The position numbers were made by a program, and so were the translations under genes. Under the pieces are notes generated by a model. That model did not search any database and was not told the DNA's origin. It saw nothing but the letters and a program-made list of their open reading frames with translations. Below, piece by piece: positions 7,201 through 10,020 of a stretch of 10,020 nucleotides of DNA. Source of the DNA: Chrysochromulina parva (lineage: Eukaryota; Haptophyta; Prymnesiales; Chrysochromulinaceae). The number at the start of each line of letters is the position of its first letter. The first letter of the stretch is position 1. The stretch is from the NCBI GenBank assembly GCA_002887195.1, contig PJAB01002198.1:1-10020 (forward strand), given 5' to 3'.

Positions 7201-8671
7201 CTTCAGCGGCGGAGGCGGAGGGGGCGGCAGCGGCAGCGGCGGAGGGGGCGGCGCTCGGCGCGGGCGCGATGATCGACGGAAGCTCCTCTCGCTGATTGCC
7301 TCTGATTGCCTCTGATGACCTCTGATGACTCATCGCGTTGATCGACGGAAGCTCCTCTCGCTCGTCGTCGTCATTAAAGTCGTCATTAAAGGTGGCGAGG
7401 GCACGGGAGGGCGGTGTGGAAGGCGGCTTGGGACGGTCAGGAGTCAGCGGAGGACGCGCCGCCATCATCTGCGCATCTCGCTGGGCCGCTGCTGTGAAGA
7501 GCAGCTGCCTCGGGATTACCGGCGACGCCTCGGGTTCCAACGGGGCCGCCGCCGCCACCGGGCTCGTGGCCCCGCCGTCGACCCTAATATGGATGGCGTC
7601 GACCACATCTTCGTCGTAGTACTCCTGCTCGACAGGCGCAGGCGGCGGCGGCTTCGGCGGCGGCTTCGGCGGCAGCGAGGCGGCTTTCGTAGCGGGTGCA
7701 GCCGCTGCCGGCTTTGGTGCAGCTGCTGCTGGCTTTGGTGCAGCCGCTGCCGGCTTTGGTGCAGCCGCTGCTGGCTTTGGCGGAGCCGCAGCCGGCTTTG
7801 GTGCAGCCGCAGCCGGCTTTGGCGGAGACGTTGCTGGCTTTGGCGGAGACGCTGCTGGCTTTGGTGCAGCCGCAGCCGGCTTTGGTGCAGCCGCTGCTGG
7901 CTTTGGTGCAGCCGCTGCCGCAGCCGCTGCTGGCTTTGGTGCAGCCGCTGCCGGCTTTGGTGCAGCCGCAGCCGCTGCCGCTGCTGGCTTTGGTGGAGAC
8001 GTTGCTGGCTTTGGTGCAGCCGCTGCTGGCTTTGGTGGAGATGTTGCTGGCTTTGGCGGAGACGCTGCTGGCTTTGGCGGAGCCGCCTTGGCAAGTGCCT
8101 TCGCTGGGGCCAGCGGCGCGGCAGCTGCCTTGCTGGGCAGTTGGGCTCCTTTGCCCCCTTTGGCACCGGTCAGCCGATTGCGCTTATCAGCCGCAGCCTG
8201 CTTCGCAACATTCGCCATGTCCTTACGATTTCTTTCGTTTCGGCATGCCTGATACTTGATCCGGCCCATGCGGCCGCGCCACATGCGCTGGATTATTAGC
8301 GCATAGACGGACTGCCTTACGTGTTCATTCGCGGCTTCGAGTAGCCGGCGATACCGGCGGCCGCGCGCGAAAGCCTGAATAAGGATGACCGCACTGTTCA
8401 AGTCCCTAGCCCTCTTACGCGCAATGTATCCACGGCCATATGCTTGGATGGTGATCGCTGCTGCCTTCTTTGCGTCTTTCCCTGAGAGCTTCGACAACTT
8501 TTTGTTGGGTGCTGCGTGCACATTAGCATGAGCCGCGCCGCCAGCCTTGGTCGGCGCCGCGGCAGCCTTGGCTGGCGCCGCGGCCGCCTTGGCCGGCGCC
8601 GCGGCCGACTTGGCTGGCGCCGCGGCAGCCTTGGCTGGCGCCGCGGGCTTTGCTATCTTAGCAGGCGGCAT
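4205..8671 (-). CDS. Exon 1 of a large IQ-motif / EF-hand / coiled-coil protein (about 2007 aa with exon 2)
   Basis: The first ATG is at 8671 (MPPAKIAKP...). The frame is open upstream to 8755 but has no other ATG, and exon 1 gives 1489 codons. Regions: Lys/Ala/Pro repeats (about 7-45); three IQ motifs, the usual calmodulin-binding type (about 70-88 IQAYGRGYIARKR, 93-109 IQAFARGRRYRR, 125-140 IIQRMWRGRMGR); about 17 PKPA-type repeats (about 198-327); a disordered acidic segment; an EF-hand pair with complete Ca-binding loops (DENLNGMISKRE at 521-532 and DVDGSGHLEYAE at 557-568); then long Ala/Glu/Arg/Lys heptad-like repeats (about 725-1080) predicted to be coiled coil; a fourth IQ motif near 1142-1160 (IQAVVRGRLAR); and more charged helix. 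No kinase, motor or membrane segment is seen. A role as a Ca/calmodulin-regulated cytoskeletal or ciliary scaffold is inference. A donor-like AAAAG|GTGAGG at 8701 leaves open a 5' leader intron and another start. Confidence 0.8.
5640..6500. repeat. Array of degenerate coiled-coil-coding repeats
   Basis: At least five related blocks encode EARLAELERKEAARKQAA-type heptads on the minus strand. Three are nearly identical at the DNA level, starting at 6061, 6256 and 6412 (spacings 195 and 156 bp), and two are diverged, near 5935 and 5718. Between them, 24-bp units encoding EEARRQAA (four copies, about 5641-5740) or EEARKQAA (about 5855-5945) form shorter arrays. The near-identity of the long copies points to recent tandem duplication and homogenisation. 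Confidence 0.85.
7270..7362. repeat. 24-bp direct repeat (69-bp period) enclosing a decamer minisatellite
   Basis: An exact 24-bp sequence occurs at 7270-7293 and 7339-7362. On the minus strand it encodes the repeated REELPSI peptide. The 45 bases between are built from TGATTGCCTC/TGATGACCTC units and encode NAMSHQRSSEAIRGNQ. The insertion length (69) is a multiple of three, so the long frame stays open. Confidence 0.9.
7691..8080. repeat. 18-24-bp minisatellite encoding PKPA repeats
   Basis: About 17 tandem units based on GCTTTGGTGCAGCCGCTGCC (plus strand) with small variants encode PKPAAAA, PPKPATS or PPKPAAS on the minus strand. Two units carry extra Ala codons. The resulting Lys/Ala/Pro-rich segment resembles linker-histone-like tails in composition and is expected to be disordered. 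Confidence 0.9.
8537..8650. repeat. 21-bp tandem repeat encoding AAAAPAK units
   Basis: About five units (plus strand core CTTGGCTGGCGCCGCGG) near the N-terminal end of the large protein encode AAAAPAK, SAAAPAK and AAAAPTK variants on the minus strand, immediately before the IQ motifs. Confidence 0.85.
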
Positions 8672-9122
8672 GCGACTGTGGCCGGACGACGCCCTCCTCA
8701 CCTTTTGCCCTCGATTGGAGCGCCGAAACGCGTCGAGTTGAGCCTTAGTGCGAAACTATGAAGGGCGAATTTGGTTTTCGACCATCTGAGAAGAGCTTGG
8801 TGCTCTCAATGAAGCTCGCTTCAGCGCGCACGCTTCGAGCTCGTCAAAGCGGTACCGGACCCGGACGGTGGGTCGATTTAGCATCCCTGAAAGTCTCGCG
8901 CCCCCGCATGCGTACGCGCTCGGCAGCGCGGGACGGTCGCGAAGTCGCCAATTTACAGCAAAAAGGTCAGACGTAGAGATCAGAACACGTTCCAAAAAGG
9001 CATAAGAAACTTACACGACGCTCGACGAGCACAGAAGGACGCTCGACTTCTGCTCCGCTCGACTTCTCGAAGGACACCAGGGTCGGGACGAGTCGAAGGA
9101 ACCTACACGTCTTGAACTCGCC
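8672..9122. promoter_or_regulatory. Divergent promoter region between the large minus gene and the Skp1-like plus gene
   Basis: About 450 bases separate the ATG at 8671 (minus) from the ATG at 9123 (plus), so both transcripts must start within or near here. No TATA box or clear repeated element was recognised. The minus frame of the large gene remains open to 8755, so a leader or extra N-terminal exon could occupy part of it. Confidence 0.5.
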
Positions 9123-9743
9123 ATGAAGGAGGGATGCGCGCGCGCGACGTCGGCCGAGGAGCAGGAGGAGGCGCCCACGGCGAAGAAGGCCAAACACGAG
9201 GAGCAAATACGCGTGCGAGCGCGAGACGGAGACGAGGTCACGTTGTCGCTAGATGCAGCCCGACTCATGGGCACCTTGAAGGATCTGATGGATCTCGCCA
9301 CCTCCGAGGATGGCATCTATCCCATGCCCACGATCACGGCCTCGACGCTTCAGATGGTGTGCAAGCTGAACGACCCAGGCTACACGTGGCCGAGCTCTGA
9401 AGAGCCTTCGCTCTTCCAGCTCATCCAGCTCATCGAGGACGCCCTCTATCTCGACGCCCCCATCGCGCTCAAGCACATCCAGCGTGCGATCGCCTCCCAA
9501 CTCAACGGCAAGCGCGCTCCTGAACTCTGCGCGCTCATCGGCGCGGGTTGTGACTTTGGCAGCGCAGAGGAGCACGGGCCGCCAAACGCCGAGCCGGCAT
9601 TTGTACCGGAAGACGTTGAGGCGCCGCAGCAGCCGGCCAGCTCCATGTTACCGCCCGAGCCGCTGCAACAGCCCTCGTTCTCGTTCTCGGCGGACGCCAT
9701 GGAGGCTGCTCTGGGCCTGGTGGACATGGCCACGTTGTGGAAC
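9123..9743 (+). CDS. Skp1/BTB-like protein with the first half of an F-box (5' part)
   Basis: The ATG at 9123 lies in a good eukaryotic context (GCCATGA). After a Lys-rich leader (AKKAKHEE, possible nuclear signal), residues about 29-150 follow the Skp1 fold. The N-terminal strand/helix (IRVRARDGDEVTLSLDAARL) is followed by a PMPTIT stretch like the 'PLPNV' region of Skp1, then LFQLIQLIEDALYLDAPIAL and IASQLNGKRAPELCALIG, which match the Skp1 segment that ends in 'GKTPEEIR'. Skp1 links cullin-1 to F-box proteins in SCF ubiquitin ligases. A Pro/Gln-rich linker (about 150-186) leads to FSADAMEAALGLVDMATLWN (188-207), which fits the first half of an F-box. The second half continues in another frame at 9875. 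Reading straight on, the frame ends at a TGA at 9885-9887 with a non-homologous tail. Whether the gene is functional depends on how the 9744-9874 block is handled. Confidence 0.75.
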
Positions 9744-9874
9744 TGGACGCAGTACGGGTGTACCATCCCCTCCTCTGGACTGATCCGCTTCTCCGGATCG
9801 TACATTAAGGAGCTCATCAGCAGATCAATCGCGTCGGGCGCCGCCTGCGTGTGTGGCGCGCGCGGTCGGCCGAG
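9744..9874 (-). pseudogene. Antisense fragment of a MAP-kinase C-lobe interrupting the Skp1/F-box gene
   Basis: On the minus strand, 9838 to about 9734 reads PDAIDLL, then MYDPEKRISPEEGM, then HPYCVQFHN. This is the last conserved part of a MAP kinase catalytic domain (subdomain XI; the Arg of 'DPxKRI' and the 'HPY' motif are both present). Nothing else of a kinase follows: downstream the minus frame simply mirrors the Skp1-like gene. The plus-strand gene has its F-box halves on either side, and removing 131 bases (9744-9874) restores the normal F-box spacing. The block is therefore a captured kinase fragment, either a disrupting insertion or part of an unusual intron. Exact edges are uncertain by about 10 bases. 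A minus-strand acceptor-like ACACGCAG|GCG at 9852-9842 suggests the source may have been genomic DNA near an exon boundary. Confidence 0.65.
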
Positions 9875-10020
9875 CTCAAGGGCGTGACTCGATCTTGGCA
9901 GGCGCTGGCGCAACGTGTCCTCTGCTCGCGCCTGTGCCGCCGCGACGGGCAGCCAGTACCCACACGTCTGGATGAGATCACCGACCTTGACGTGGAGCAG
10001 CTCATCGAGGCCGGCCGGCC
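9875..10020 (+). CDS. Second half of the F-box and following region of the Skp1-like gene (partial, right edge)
   Basis: The frame from 9875 reads LKGVTRSWQALAQRVL, then CSRLCRRDG and a Pro/Thr turn, then LDEITDLDVEQLIEAGR, and stays open to the edge. It follows on from LVDMATLWN of the upstream exon: the combined 'LGLVDMATLWN + LKGVTRSW' has the F-box spacing from the conserved Asp to the Val and Trp (D, L, L, V, R and W fall in register). The acidic LDxxTDLDVEQLIEAG segment is not a domain I recognise. The boundary follows an AG (9873-9874) that could be a splice acceptor, but no GT donor giving the right phase lies at the matching place (9744). The piece could equally be the 3' part of a gene broken by insertion. 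Confidence 0.6.

Noticed and set aside
5433..7295. 620-codon open frame on the plus strand
   Set aside because: It is the antisense of the Ala/Glu/Arg coiled-coil region. It stays open because GCC/GGC-type codons rarely give stops on the other strand, and it has only Ala/Ser-rich low-complexity content.
7294..7338. Second intron at the decamer insertion in exon 1
   Set aside because: Possible GT-AG pairs give only 28-38 nt, none corresponds to the 69-bp period, and the frame is open without splicing.
7691..8080. CRISPR-like or other regulated repeat array
   Set aside because: Units are in-frame 18-24-bp codon repeats with no unique spacers; they are a coding minisatellite.
7325..8299. Plus-strand frame rich in Trp, Cys, Arg and Leu repeats
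   Set aside because: Simple shadow of the PKPA minisatellite read from the other strand.
8672..8701. GTG at 8701 as the start of the large protein
   Set aside because: Eukaryotic context; the first ATG is at 8671, and the GTG lies in a donor-like AAAAG|GTGAGG instead.
9446..9733. Continuation of the minus-strand kinase frame to the left
   Set aside because: Past HPYCVQFHN the sequence has no kinase tail and simply mirrors the Skp1-like coding strand.

Overview
This looks like nuclear DNA of a GC-rich unicellular eukaryote, most likely a haptophyte or a similar secondary-plastid alga. The evidence is a GT-AG intron, eukaryotic domain sets (SAP, U-box, IQ, EF-hand, Skp1/F-box), very alanine-rich proteins, abundant GC-rich tandem repeats, and no ribosome-binding sites or operon-type spacing. 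The lineage is inferred from style and domain content, not proven.

Layout, left to right. Positions 1-345 (minus strand) hold part of an unidentified, possibly chromodomain-like, reading frame that runs off the left edge. Positions 346-1113 have no clear gene. Positions 1114-1983 (minus) hold a compact single-exon gene for a SAP + U-box + Sel1-repeat protein, a probable E3 ubiquitin ligase. Positions 1984-2563 are intergenic. Positions 2564-8671 (minus) are best read as one two-exon gene of about 2007 residues. Exon 1 (8671-4205) carries IQ motifs, a PKPA-repeat region, an EF-hand pair and long coiled-coil repeats. Exon 2 (4120-2564) carries an Ala-rich helix, a disordered region and a polyglycine tract. 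The 84-nt intron between them is mostly a 10-bp tandem repeat and is flanked by a target-site-duplication-like direct repeat. Positions 8672-9122 are a divergent promoter region. From 9123 to the right edge (plus) there is a gene for a Skp1/BTB-like domain followed by an F-box-like segment. Its F-box is split by a 131-bp block holding an antisense fragment of a MAP-kinase C-lobe.

Two of the four genes are ubiquitin-ligase-type components (U-box and Skp1/F-box). The large central protein is probably a calmodulin-binding and calcium-binding scaffold. Nothing shows that the neighbours act together. The main points of interest are the introner-like intron, the same decamer core recruited into coding sequence 3 kb away, and the antisense kinase fragment interrupting the Skp1/F-box gene.
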